NCBI RefSeq assembly: GCF_900141875.1
Contig: NZ_FQZE01000031.1
Coordinates: forward strand, 1-47,976
Length of the DNA stretch: 47,976 nt
From: Tangfeifania diversioriginum
Lineage (GTDB): Bacteria; Bacteroidota; Bacteroidia; Bacteroidales; Prolixibacteraceae
Reading direction: 5' to 3'
Position numbers and translations under genes: made by a program. The notes under the pieces are model-generated. The model did not search any database. It saw only the letters and a list, made by a program, of their open reading frames with translations, and was not told the origin of the DNA. Numbering within the stretch: position 1 is the stretch's first letter; the number at the start of each line of letters is the position of its first letter. Below are positions 7,218 through 15,346 of the stretch, one piece after another.

Positions 7218-9374
7218 ATGAAAGTTTACAAGACGAAACAAATTCGAAACATTTCTCTAATTGGAAATGCCGGCAGTGGAAAAACCACCCTTGCAGAGGC
7301 CATGCTGTTCGAGGGTGGAGTAATTCAACGCAGAGGGGAAGTCACTTCTCATAATACAGTTTCAGACTATACCCCTATTGAGCAGGAATATGGCAACTCT
7401 GTTTACTCAACCCCGTTATATACTGAATATAACAATGTTAAAGTAAACATTGTGGATACACCCGGAATGGACGATTTGGCCGGCGGTGTTGTATCATCAC
7501 TCAATGTAACCGACCTCGCATTAATGACTATCAATGCTACAAACGGTGTTGAATCAGGCACAGCTGCTGCCGGGCGTTATGCCGAAAACACAAACACACC
7601 CTTGCTGTTTGTTTTCAATCAGCTCGACCACGACAATTCAAACTTCGACACTACATTTGAGCAATGCAAAAATACTTTTGGAAACAAAGTTACTATTGTA
7701 CAATACCCAATCGATGCAGGCCCTGAGTTTTCTACCATTATCGATGTACTGAAAATGAAAATGTACAAATACCCAAAAGACGGTGGAAAACCTGAAGTGC
7801 TCGACATACCGGATTCAGAAAAAGAGCGGGCAGAAGGTCTGCACAACGAACTGGTTGAAATGGCTGCCGAAAACGAAGAAGCATTAATGGAACTTTACTT
7901 CGACAAAGGCACCCTAACCGAAGATGAAATGCGCAAAGGGATGAAAATGGGAATGCTTCAGCGCGATTTATACCCGGTATTCTGCACCTGCGCCAAAAAA
8001 GATATTGGCATTGCCCGTTTGCTCGAATTCATTGTTAACATTGCTCCTTCGCCCGACGAAAGAGGCATAAAAAATGTTGTTGCAGGCCAGGAACCCAAAA
8101 TGGACGAATCGGAACCGCCAAGCCTGTTTGTTTTCAAAACTGCTGTAGAATCGCATGTGGGCGAGATTACACATTTTAAAGTAATGTCGGGGACCATTAA
8201 AGAAGGACTCGATTTATACAACTCGCAAACCGAGAATAAAGAACGCCTTTCGCAGGTTTTTGCTTCAGCAGGAAAAAACCGTGAAAAAGTTGACCAACTG
8301 GTTGCAGGTGACATTGGCTGCACGGTAAAACTTAAAGAAACAAGGTTTAACCAAACATTGGCTACAAAAGAAGCCGGCACAAAATATGAACCCATCAAAT
8401 TCCCGGCATCGAAACACACTGTGGCGGTTAAAGCCGAGAATGAATCGGATGATGAAAAAGTGGGCGAAGTATTGAGTAAAGTAAAATACGAAGACCCAAC
8501 CTATATTATTGAATATTCCAAAGAGCTGAAACAGTTGCTCGTTCATGGCATGGGCGAGTACCACTTAAATGTGTTGAAATGGTTTTTCGACAACGTACAT
8601 AAAATTGGCGTAAACTACATTCAGCCCAAAGTGCCCTACCGCGAAACGATTACCAAACCGGCACAGGCCGATTATCGCCACAAAAAACAATCGGGCGGCG
8701 CAGGTCAGTTTGGCGAAGTGCACCTGATTATAGAACCTTACGAAGAAGGCTCTGAACCCAAAACCATGTTCAAGTTTGGCGACAAAGAACAGAAAATTGC
8801 TGTTCGCGACGTACAGGAACACCCGCTGGCATGGGGAGGTAAACTTATTTTTGTCAACTCCATTGTGGGAGGTTCAATCGATGCCCGTTTTATGCCGGCC
8901 ATTCTGAAAGGGATCATGGAAAAAATGGAAGAAGGACCACTTACGGGTTCTTATGCACGCGATATCAGGGTTTATATTTACGACGGAAAAATGCACCCGG
9001 TTGATTCAAACGAGATTTCATTTAAACTGGCCGGACGAAATGCATTCAGCACAGCCTTTAAAAATGCCGGGCCAAAAATTCTTGAACCCATTTACAACCT
9101 TGAAGTTTGGGTGCCGAGCGACCGCATGGGCGACGTGATGAGCGACCTGCAGGGGCGCCGTGCCATGATTATGGGCATGGGCTCGGAAAGAGGAATGGAA
9201 AAAATTTCGGCCAAAGTTCCGCAAAAAGAGATGTACAGGTATGCTACATCACTTAGCTCACTTACCGGTGGACGCGGCGTTTTCAACATAGGATTCGACA
9301 GTTACGAAAAAGTTCCGGGCGATGTCCAGGACGAACTGCTGAAAGCCTATGAAGCAGAGCAGGAAGAAGAATAG
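7218..9374 (+). CDS. fusA2: Elongation factor G paralogue (EF-G2 type)
   Basis: A 718-residue translocase of the EF-G family with the full domain order: G domain, domain II, and III-V ending in the EF-G C-terminal fold. The P-loop is intact (GNAGSGKT, 16-23). The switch elements are not canonical: the usual RGITI motif of switch I is replaced by YGNSV (58-62), G3 reads DTPGM (80-84) instead of DTPGH, and G4 is NQLD (134-137) instead of NKxD. The His of DTPGH activates water for GTP hydrolysis, so this protein probably binds GTP but hydrolyses it poorly. Bacteroides thetaiotaomicron has an EF-G2 reported to support translation without GTP hydrolysis during carbon starvation, and this is its likely relative. 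It stands alone with its own promoter and a strong terminator. Confidence 0.88.
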   Translation: MKVYKTKQIRNISLIGNAGSGKTTLAEAMLFEGGVIQRRGEVTSHNTVSDYTPIEQEYGNSVYSTPLYTEYNNVKVNIVDTPGMDDLAGGVVSSLNVTDLALMTINATNGVESGTAAAGRYAENTNTPLLFVFNQLDHDNSNFDTTFEQCKNTFGNKVTIVQYPIDAGPEFSTIIDVLKMKMYKYPKDGGKPEVLDIPDSEKERAEGLHNELVEMAAENEEALMELYFDKGTLTEDEMRKGMKMGMLQRDLYPVFCTCAKKDIGIARLLEFIVNIAPSPDERGIKNVVAGQEPKMDESEPPSLFVFKTAVESHVGEITHFKVMSGTIKEGLDLYNSQTENKERLSQVFASAGKNREKVDQLVAGDIGCTVKLKETRFNQTLATKEAGTKYEPIKFPASKHTVAVKAENESDDEKVGEVLSKVKYEDPTYIIEYSKELKQLLVHGMGEYHLNVLKWFFDNVHKIGVNYIQPKVPYRETITKPAQADYRHKKQSGGAGQFGEVHLIIEPYEEGSEPKTMFKFGDKEQKIAVRDVQEHPLAWGGKLIFVNSIVGGSIDARFMPAILKGIMEKMEEGPLTGSYARDIRVYIYDGKMHPVDSNEISFKLAGRNAFSTAFKNAGPKILEPIYNLEVWVPSDRMGDVMSDLQGRRAMIMGMGSERGMEKISAKVPQKEMYRYATSLSSLTGGRGVFNIGFDSYEKVPGDVQDELLKAYEAEQEEE

Positions 9375-9404
9375 ACCATTTTCTAATCCATTTTACTATA
9401 ACCA

Positions 9405-9434
9405 AAAGCCCCGGTTCAATTGGATCGGGGCTTT
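9405..9434 (+). terminator. Rho-independent terminator of fusA2
   Basis: AAAGCCCCG (9405-9413) pairs perfectly with CGGGGCTTT (9426-9434) and is followed by GTTTTG. It lies about 30 bases after the fusA2 stop codon. Confidence 0.85.
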
Positions 9435-9604
9435 GTTTTGTGTCTTTTAAATTTAAGTGAATATGCAATGATTAGCGTTGCAATTGGGATACTGGTGTTA
9501 GATTTTATTTTTGTTTGAATTTATATCTGGTTAATCGCTTATCACCTGATTTTAATCGAACGGTTTATGCAATTACGGCCTACCCGATTAGCAATACATG
9601 CCTT

Positions 9605-9961
9605 TTAATAATCCGCTATCAAAATCTCATACGGAATTTTTAGCGTATCATGCAGTTTGCGTATCATTCGTAAAGTCAATTTACGTTTCCTGCTGAAAAT
9701 CTCTGAAACTCTGCTTTTGTATCCAATTATTTTAGCCAAATCACTTTTTTTCATATCCATTTGCTCCATACGAAACTTAATCGCCTCAATCGGGTCAGGT
9801 GGTCCAATCGGATAATGCTCATCTTCGTATTTCTCAATCAAAATGCTAAGAATCTCTGCTTCGTCTCCTTCGGAAGAATCAATTGGAGCATCAAAAATCA
9901 CCTCAAGCCTCTTTAATGCTTTTTGGTAATCTTCGTCGGTTTTAATCATTTGAATATCCAT
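9605..9961 (-). CDS. higA: HigA-type antitoxin with Xre/HTH domain
   Basis: A 118-residue protein of HigA layout: an acidic N-terminal part (1-55) likely to wrap the toxin, and a C-terminal helix-turn-helix (about 62-118) with KKSDLAKIIGYKSRVSEIFS as its recognition region. The gene follows the toxin gene by 5 bases, the toxin-first order typical of higBA. HigA usually neutralises HigB and, with it, represses the operon. Matching half-sites are present at the promoter (10287-10314). Confidence 0.88.
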   Translation of the reverse strand: MDIQMIKTDEDYQKALKRLEVIFDAPIDSSEGDEAEILSILIEKYEDEHYPIGPPDPIEAIKFRMEQMDMKKSDLAKIIGYKSRVSEIFSRKRKLTLRMIRKLHDTLKIPYEILIADY

Positions 9962-9966
9962 AATAA

Positions 9967-10260
9967 TTAAATTTTTTCTGCATCAATGTTATCGTAATCT
10001 GTGTGTGTACCAATGAATCTTATAAAAACCCATTGTCTCGCATAGTTAATATGTGTAATCAGCCTGTATTTATTACCACATATATTAAATACCACTCGCC
10101 CGGCTTTTAAGATACTTGCTTTAGGATATTCATTTTTTATATCAGCTGGACTTGTCCAATTAGCTTTGCTTGCTTCCTTGTACCAGGTTTTTAATTGGTC
10201 CTCTGAATCAGTGTATTTTTCCCAAAACTCTCGAAGTATCTTTTTAGCAACTACTCTCAT
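9967..10260 (-). CDS. higB: HigB-type mRNA interferase toxin
   Basis: A 97-residue basic protein of the HigB toxin family. Features are the N-terminal MRVVAKKILREFWEKY helix, LKTWYKEASKANWTSPADIK, and the C-terminal core strands with KYRLITHINYARQWVFIRFIGTHTDYD. The last block, with IRFIGTHxxYD, is a hallmark of the family and carries residues needed for ribosome-dependent mRNA cleavage. It is the first gene of a two-gene unit with higA. Confidence 0.9.
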   Translation of the reverse strand: MRVVAKKILREFWEKYTDSEDQLKTWYKEASKANWTSPADIKNEYPKASILKAGRVVFNICGNKYRLITHINYARQWVFIRFIGTHTDYDNIDAEKI

Positions 10261-10282
10261 TTTAAATTTATCATTCTACCGA

Positions 10283-10314
10283 CAAAGGTAATAAAAAAGT
10301 TACCATATTGGTAA
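10283..10314 (-). promoter_or_regulatory. higBA promoter with three operator half-sites
   Basis: GGTAA (10287-10291), TTACC (10300-10304) and GGTAA (10310-10314) form two overlapping inverted repeats. On the minus strand TACCTTTG (10290-10283) matches the -7 consensus TAnnTTTG and shares bases with the first half-site, as expected for autorepression by HigA or HigBA. No good -33 element is seen at 19 bases. Confidence 0.65.
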
Positions 10315-10363
10315 TTTTGTCAGAATTAATAATGAATCACAATACTCATGGAATTTTTGGTAA

Positions 10364-10414
10364 CGGTTTGAATATGGGGCGTTTGGCATTTTGAAACACC
10401 AACTTGTCAAACCG
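10364..10414. repeat. attC-like two-tier stem-loop
   Basis: CGGTTTGA (10364-10371) pairs perfectly with TCAAACCG (10407-10414). Inside it, GGCGTTT (10378-10384) pairs with AAACACC (10394-10400) with one mismatch, which is a G-T wobble on the other strand. Two stems separated by an unpaired spacer resemble the folded recombination site of an integron cassette. The canonical GTTRRRY/RYYYAAC core is not exact, so this is only attC-like. Confidence 0.4.
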
Positions 10415-10481
10415 CTTATATTTTTATTAAATGTTAATATACTCAAAATTAGCACTATCCGCCAAATGACCTATATTTTTT

Positions 10482-11270
10482 GTTAGCAGCTTTGCTTCTT
10501 ATTTTAGTCTTACCATAATTTCATCAATCGAGATTGCAAAAACAGAATCTTTTATATCAGAATCTGCTGGAAACCCAAAAGACATTAGTCCAATTACCTC
10601 ATTATTCCTAATTAATGGTCCTCCTGACATTCCAGTAATGCCTTTAAAAGATGGTTTAAGTGTAGTAATGTCATTTAATTTCACGTCATTATAATTAATC
10701 GTTTGTTTCCTTATTTCGATGATTGTACCAGTTTTATCAGACACATATTTATCTAAGTCGTATTCATCTATTACAAGAAGATTGTTATTCCAATGAGCTT
10801 TAGTTATTGGCATTTTATCTTTTATATGACCAAAATTATAGATTGAGTCCTTTAGATTAGCCGAGCATTCAGATACTATAAGACTACATTTTACTGATTC
10901 TGGAAGTGTAATAATTGTAGCATCAATTTCTTCTATTGATTTTAAATAGTCCTTGGAAAGTGGGATTATTAAATTTTTACCTCGATTTAACAACCAAAAC
11001 TGAGCAAACTTGAAACCTGGGTTTGGTTGGTAATTCTTTGAGTTTAAAATATGATTTGCTGTAAGAACAGTTGAATCATTTATTAAAAATGCAGTACCTC
11101 GAATACCCCCTATTACAGACTCTTCTCCGGGTACATTATATGAAATCTGTACAATTGCAAAAATTGAATTCTCTAATTGGGCCTGGGCATTGCTCATAAA
11201 GTAAAAGGATAAAATTAATATCAATATTTGCTTTTTCACCGATAGCTTATTTTGTAGTATTGCTGCTAAC
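10482..11270. mobile_element. Candidate cassette bounded by GTTAGCAGC / GCTGCTAAC
   Basis: GTTAGCAGC (10482-10490) lies 9 bases after the stop of the protease gene. Its exact reverse complement GCTGCTAAC (11262-11270) lies 22 bases before the gene's start. The gene between is more AT-rich than the housekeeping genes nearby, and an attC-like structure lies just beyond one end. One gene tightly enclosed by short core-like inverted sites suggests a mobilised cassette. No integrase is present in the window. Confidence 0.35.
10499..11239 (-). CDS. Secreted trypsin-like serine protease
   Basis: A 246-residue protein with a signal peptide (to about residue 21, ...SNAQAQ) followed by a chymotrypsin-fold domain. 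The catalytic triad can be placed: His in TANHIL (about residue 62), Asp in EIDATI (about 104) and Ser in GMSGGPL (about 208, the GxSGGP signature). GTAFLI precedes the His as usual. There is no PDZ domain, so it is a single-domain periplasmic or secreted protease rather than a complete HtrA/DegP. The start is GTG at 11239, placed directly before a good signal peptide. The gene stands alone, is AT-rich and is flanked by short inverted repeats. A role in stress or defence is possible but unsupported by neighbours. Confidence 0.8.
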   Translation of the reverse strand: MKKQILILILSFYFMSNAQAQLENSIFAIVQISYNVPGEESVIGGIRGTAFLINDSTVLTANHILNSKNYQPNPGFKFAQFWLLNRGKNLIIPLSKDYLKSIEEIDATIITLPESVKCSLIVSECSANLKDSIYNFGHIKDKMPITKAHWNNNLLVIDEYDLDKYVSDKTGTIIEIRKQTINYNDVKLNDITTLKPSFKGITGMSGGPLIRNNEVIGLMSFGFPADSDIKDSVFAISIDEIMVRLK

Positions 11271-11425
11271 GTTGTTGTAAATGGATTCTTTATATTTTAT
11301 TTATCTAAAAGTACATATATTCCCATTATTTGTAAAAAAGCATTAATTCCACTTCACTATTCCAAATCCAAAAATAATAATTCATCATGCGGATTATTCC
11401 TAAAATTTCTTTACGTGTTGATTTT

Positions 11426-12004
11426 TTATTTGTTATGAGCAAATGCCCTTCCTGCCTTGAAAGCTTCAATATTCAGCTGTACAATTTTTTCTCCTTTAGT
11501 CTGAAAAATAGTTTCAATACCTTTAATTATAATTTCTTCATCAATTGAAATAAAAGGCGATGCAGCCCCAAGCATAACCATGTTCGATGCCTTGGGGTTG
11601 CCAATTTCGCGGGCCATTTTGTCGGCATCAATCCGTACAATATTTATTTTCTTTTCAAGCTCGCTGAAGGTATCTTCCAAATCAGGATAATTGGAAATAT
11701 TTTTATATTCAGAAGTGTTGGTTACCAAACTACCCTCCGGAGATAAATAAGCCAAATAGCGCAACGACTCCATGGGTTCAACCGAAAGTATCAGGTCCGC
11801 TTTTCCCTGGGGAATCAGGTCAGAATGAATGGGCTTATCTGAAATGCGCAAATGCGAAACCACTGCCCCGCCCCGCTGGCTCATACCATGCGTTTCGGCC
11901 TGTTTTAAATAGAAATCTTCGTTTAACGCAGCTGCTCCCAGCGACGCTGCAATGGAAAGTATTCCCTGGCCTCCAACACCTGCCAGTATTATATCGGTCT
12001 TCAT
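11426..12004 (-). CDS. iorB: Indolepyruvate:ferredoxin oxidoreductase, beta subunit
   Basis: Gamma-type subunit of a 2-oxoacid:ferredoxin oxidoreductase. With IorA it oxidatively decarboxylates aryl pyruvates (from Trp, Phe, Tyr) to aryl-acetyl-CoA and reduced ferredoxin. The N-terminus MKTDIILAGVGGQGILSIA contains the GVGGQG motif of the family. ETHGMSQRGGAVVSHLR is the second signature. I place the start at the ATG at 12004 because family proteins begin at MKT-IILAG; an upstream in-frame ATG at 12061 would add 19 residues overlapping iorA. The product has 192 residues, the normal size. The gene follows iorA by 5 bases. Confidence 0.9.
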   Translation of the reverse strand: MKTDIILAGVGGQGILSIAASLGAAALNEDFYLKQAETHGMSQRGGAVVSHLRISDKPIHSDLIPQGKADLILSVEPMESLRYLAYLSPEGSLVTNTSEYKNISNYPDLEDTFSELEKKINIVRIDADKMAREIGNPKASNMVMLGAASPFISIDEEIIIKGIETIFQTKGEKIVQLNIEAFKAGRAFAHNK

Positions 12005-12009
12005 TCCGT

Positions 12010-13626
12010 TTATTTTTTTGATTTGTTTAATTTCTTCATTTTTGCCAGACGCTGCACACATTCCCGACGCCCGATTATCACAGAAACTCCTTCCCAGGCC
12101 ACTTCTTCCCTCATTAATTTCACAATCTCATCATGATTCTTTTTCAGCGGAACAAAAAGCCGGATATGTTCCGGGGCAACGCCCACACCTTCACAAATTT
12201 TTTCAATGCGGCCTTTGGCTGACGAATCCTGCCCCCCCGTCATGGCAACCGTTTCATTATCCACAATAATTATATTGATATTTGTTTTTTCCACCACACA
12301 GTCGAGCAAACCGGTAATTCCGGAGTGTGTAAAAGTTGAATCGCCAATAACGGCAAAAACGGGTGATAATCCGGCATCGGCAGCGCCTTTGGCCATTGTG
12401 ATAGAAGCGCCCATATCCACACAGGTATTAATGGTACTGTAGGGCGGCAGCGCTCCCAGCGTGTAACACCCAATATCTGAAAAAACCCTGCCTTCGCCTG
12501 CATCTTTCACCACTTCGTTAAGTGCTTTGTAGGTGTCCTGGTGGCCGCAACCTGCACAAAGCGACGGCGGACGACCAACCAGCGTATCCGGGCTGTTCCA
12601 GTCGGGTGTAATTTCTTTTCCAAGAGCTTTGGCCACATGGTCGGGATTCAGCTCACCACGGCGCGGGAGCGAACCATCCAGCCTTCCTGAAACTTTTGTT
12701 CCCTTGCCAAAAAAGTCCGTCAGCAGCTCCTCTACAAGAGGGTATCCTTCTTCAATCACAAGTAATTCGTCGCACTCATTTTCGAGCCGGATGAGCATCT
12801 CTTTTGGAGCTGGATACTGGGCAATTTTCACCACCGGATAAGGACAATCATCTTCAGGATAGTTTTCCATGAGATAATTAAAAGCAATGCCACAACATAC
12901 AATTCCAAGGCTTTTTTCTTCTCCTTCGTAAAAAGCATTAAAAGAAGATTTTTCTGACAACTCAGTGAGCCAGTCCTGCTTGTCGAGCAGGTTTTGGTAA
13001 TATTTCCTTCCGTAGGCAGGAAGGAGCATAAACTGCATTAAATTTTCAGGAAGCCGGAGCTGGTTTTCATCTTTTGTAGTTTTTTGGACCACACCGGCAC
13101 GCGAATGCGCCAGCCGTGTGGTAATACGCATCATAACCGGCAGTCCTGTTTTTTCGGAAAACTCAAAAGCTTCGTACATCATATCATAAGCTTCCTGCTG
13201 GTTCGAAGGTTCAAAAACCGGTATCATTGCAAACTTCCCGTAGTAGCGCGAGTCTTGTTCGTTTTGCGACGAGTGCTGTGAAGGATCATCGGCAACGGTA
13301 ACAACCAGTCCGCCGTTAACTCCCGTAATTGCAGCATTCATAAACACATCGGCAGCCACGTTCAGGCCCACATGTTTCATGCAGGCCATGGAGCGTTTGC
13401 CGGCATACGACATTCCCAGTGCTGCCTCCAGTGCTGTTTTTTCGTTGGCCGACCACTCGCGGTGAATTTTTCGCTCGCTGGCTGTTTTACTATGCTGAAT
13501 GTATTCCGTAATTTCAGTTGATGGCGTACCGGGATAGGCATAAACTCCCGATATACCGGCGTCAATGGAGGCCTGACCAATGGCTTCGACGCCTAAAAAT
13601 AAATTTCTTTGCATTTTATATTTCAT
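12010..13626 (-). CDS. iorA: Indolepyruvate:ferredoxin oxidoreductase, alpha subunit, without C-terminal ferredoxin domain
   Basis: A 538-residue thiamine-diphosphate subunit. The N-terminal pyrimidine-binding domain starts LFLGVEAIGQASIDAGISGVYAYPGTPSTEI. The C-terminal TPP domain has CAGCGHQDTYKAL (about 350), DIGCYTLGALPP and GDSTFTHSGITGL followed by NETVAMTGGQ. Archaeal IorA carries two extra [4Fe-4S] clusters at the C-terminus; this protein ends soon after GRRECVQRLAKMKK with no CxxCxxC motifs, so electrons must leave by another route. The next ATG (13614) is an alternative start. The pair forms a two-gene operon with iorB and probably serves amino acid fermentation or aryl-acid activation. 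Confidence 0.9.
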   Translation of the reverse strand: MKYKMQRNLFLGVEAIGQASIDAGISGVYAYPGTPSTEITEYIQHSKTASERKIHREWSANEKTALEAALGMSYAGKRSMACMKHVGLNVAADVFMNAAITGVNGGLVVTVADDPSQHSSQNEQDSRYYGKFAMIPVFEPSNQQEAYDMMYEAFEFSEKTGLPVMMRITTRLAHSRAGVVQKTTKDENQLRLPENLMQFMLLPAYGRKYYQNLLDKQDWLTELSEKSSFNAFYEGEEKSLGIVCCGIAFNYLMENYPEDDCPYPVVKIAQYPAPKEMLIRLENECDELLVIEEGYPLVEELLTDFFGKGTKVSGRLDGSLPRRGELNPDHVAKALGKEITPDWNSPDTLVGRPPSLCAGCGHQDTYKALNEVVKDAGEGRVFSDIGCYTLGALPPYSTINTCVDMGASITMAKGAADAGLSPVFAVIGDSTFTHSGITGLLDCVVEKTNINIIIVDNETVAMTGGQDSSAKGRIEKICEGVGVAPEHIRLFVPLKKNHDEIVKLMREEVAWEGVSVIIGRRECVQRLAKMKKLNKSKK

Positions 13627-13755
13627 TTATTTTGGGCTGCAAAATAGGATAATACTATTCCTTAAAAAATATCAAAACTCAGTAAAGTTTTCTCAAAAAT
13701 TTGTTATAAAACAGGTAATTGATTTCGAAACCCGGAGAATTAACCTGTTCACTTG

Positions 13756-13912
13756 TCAGCTAAAAATGGTAAGCACCAGGCGCCGCCGGCGGGTTCCGTT
13801 TCGGAATTCACAAAAATAAATTCCCTGCCAGGTTCCCAGGTTCAGCCTTCCTCCTGTAATTGGAATGGTAATTTCGGGACCAATTACCGACGATTTCAAA
13901 TGTGCAGGCATA
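13756..13912 (-). pseudogene. 3' remnant of a yjbQ (UPF0047) gene
   Basis: About 51 codons encode the C-terminal third of a YjbQ protein, from AHLKSSVIGPEITIPITGG through RLNLGTWQGIYFCEFRN to LVLTIFS. The same segment occurs in the intact yjbQ at 15347-15757. Homology starts abruptly at the AHLKSS codons; the codons before it (an in-frame run from 13953) are unrelated. The remnant uses GC-rich codons like the neighbouring genes, while the same segment of the intact copy is AT-rich. It looks like the original 3' end of the gene, separated from its 5' part by an inserted segment. Confidence 0.75.
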
Positions 13913-13922
13913 CCATAGTTAA

Positions 13923-13975
13923 TGTATTTTAATACACATTGATTTTGGTTCAATTCAGTTTATAGTTGAACCAAA
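13923..13975. repeat. Pair of inverted repeats next to the yjbQ remnant
   Basis: TGTATT-TT-AATACA (13923-13936) is a perfect small hairpin. TTTGGTTCAA (13944-13953) pairs perfectly with TTGAACCAAA (13966-13975). They lie exactly where yjbQ homology stops and the AT-rich insert begins, so they may mark the end of an inserted element or act as a terminator for the orphan gene. Confidence 0.5.
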
Positions 13976-14012
13976 TAACGATGTGCTTCTAGCCTGCCTC
14001 ATTAATCTTTCA

Positions 14013-15080
14013 TTAGCTGTTTTCGTTCAATACTTTTAAAAGATCATCTATTCTTTCTTTTAAATATGAAGGTCGTTCCAAAACTGGCCATTGCTCATAA
14101 ATACTTTTTGCCTTTGTAACACCTTTTGCCATGTATCTTTCATTTGTCATTATTAATTCATTTAAAAGACCTAAGCCTTCCATTTTGTCAACAAAATCCT
14201 TATCGTTTAAGATTTCAATGTTTATGAAATCTATTTTCGTAGCATTTTCAATTTCTTGCATAAAATATGTAAGGAAAAAGGTGTCTCCGTTTTTATCCTT
14301 TTTCATAAATACCTTATGTATCTCATTTTTATAATTTATTGAATTGTTGTTGATAAAATAATAAAAAGCATAGCTTAACCACATCCTTTTATTGTTATTT
14401 ACATATCTGCTAAAAAAATCATCCAGTATTTTATTGGATTTTTGTTCTGAAAGATCCTTCATAAACTGATGATACCACGAATTAGCATCATTTACTATAT
14501 CTTCTCTACAAGTAGATAACAGTTCAACCATAATTGAAAGCTGATAATCATTAAAACCTTTAACTTTAAAGTCTTTAATAGTAGCTACTGCATCATTTTG
14601 AGAAATATGATCTCCATACTTCAACATTTTTATTGCAGCATCAAATCGTCCTCTTTCAATTTCTTCAAAATTCTCTTTAACTACTTTTGTTATTTCACCC
14701 TTTATATTATCTAATATTGCCTGACTTTCATTTAGAAGTTCCTTTGATTCTGCTTTTAATTCTTTTGCAGGTTTTATATACTGAACATACATAACAAAGA
14801 CAATCATTGCTAAAATAACCGAAGTAATAACCCAGAAAATCTGAAAATGGCTAGACATTTTTGATATCTGCGTATTTTGTTGATCAATTATAGTTTTTGT
14901 GTATTCAAGATGCTTTTCTAATAAATCATTTTTAGCCAGTAATTTCTCATTATCAACTATTCTTTTTTCTTCTACCATACTCAATACTTTAGGAGCTATT
15001 TTTGCCTTTTCATCTTCTTGTGCAAAGGTCAGTACACAGACAAATAGAAATGTACATAAAGCAAAAAGTTTGCTGTTCAT
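14013..15080 (-). CDS. Orphan membrane protein with coiled coil and helical cytoplasmic domain
   Basis: I do not recognise this 355-residue protein. It has a signal peptide (MNSKLFALCTFLFVCVLTFAQ), a charged coiled-coil stretch (about 35-75), one transmembrane helix (about 82-103, WVITSVILAMIVFVMYV) and a second coiled coil (about 108-145). A long alpha-helical C-terminal part (about 150-355) with no obvious catalytic motif follows; it is rich in Asn, Lys, aromatic residues and Leu and may form helical repeats. The topology suggests a periplasmic coiled coil joined to a cytoplasmic helical domain. The gene is strikingly AT-rich compared with its surroundings and lies between the yjbQ remnant and the intact yjbQ, suggesting acquired DNA. 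Confidence 0.7.
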   Translation of the reverse strand: MNSKLFALCTFLFVCVLTFAQEDEKAKIAPKVLSMVEEKRIVDNEKLLAKNDLLEKHLEYTKTIIDQQNTQISKMSSHFQIFWVITSVILAMIVFVMYVQYIKPAKELKAESKELLNESQAILDNIKGEITKVVKENFEEIERGRFDAAIKMLKYGDHISQNDAVATIKDFKVKGFNDYQLSIMVELLSTCREDIVNDANSWYHQFMKDLSEQKSNKILDDFFSRYVNNNKRMWLSYAFYYFINNNSINYKNEIHKVFMKKDKNGDTFFLTYFMQEIENATKIDFINIEILNDKDFVDKMEGLGLLNELIMTNERYMAKGVTKAKSIYEQWPVLERPSYLKERIDDLLKVLNENS

Positions 15081-15277
15081 ATTTTTATTGTTTTATTGTT
15101 TCTCTGTTTTTTACTTTAAACTAAGGCTCAATGGTTTTGAGTAGGTTTTGCACCTACGGTGGAGTTCATTTTGTGTTGTTTTTGCAAGAGTGATTCGTAC
15201 ATAACATTAGCAATTATGTTTGGCTCGTCAAGTTAGTAATAAAATGTTTGATGATAATATAAATTTGAGATAATATG

Positions 15278-15303
15278 GGTTCAACTTTTTTTAAAGGTGA
15301 ACC
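15278..15303. terminator. Hairpin downstream of yjbQ
   Basis: GGTTCA-A-CTTT, a 4-T loop, then AAAG-G-TGAACC forms a near-perfect stem with one mismatch. It lies about 45 bases after the yjbQ stop. The run of T is on the plus strand, so termination in the minus direction would rely mainly on the stem. The GGTTCA arm recurs in the inverted repeat at 13944-13975, at the other end of the AT-rich insert. Confidence 0.5.
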
Positions 15304-15346
15304 TTTTCGAAAAACATTTAAAAATTTTGAAGCCATCGAATTGGCA

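Noticed and set aside
10364-10414. Calling the stem-loop a true integron attC site
   Set aside because: The core GTTRRRY/RYYYAAC pair is not exact and no integrase is visible, so it is reported only as attC-like.
11426-12061. Upstream ATG at 12061 for iorB
   Set aside because: It would add 19 non-conserved residues overlapping iorA; the ATG at 12004 starts directly at the conserved MKTDIILAG.
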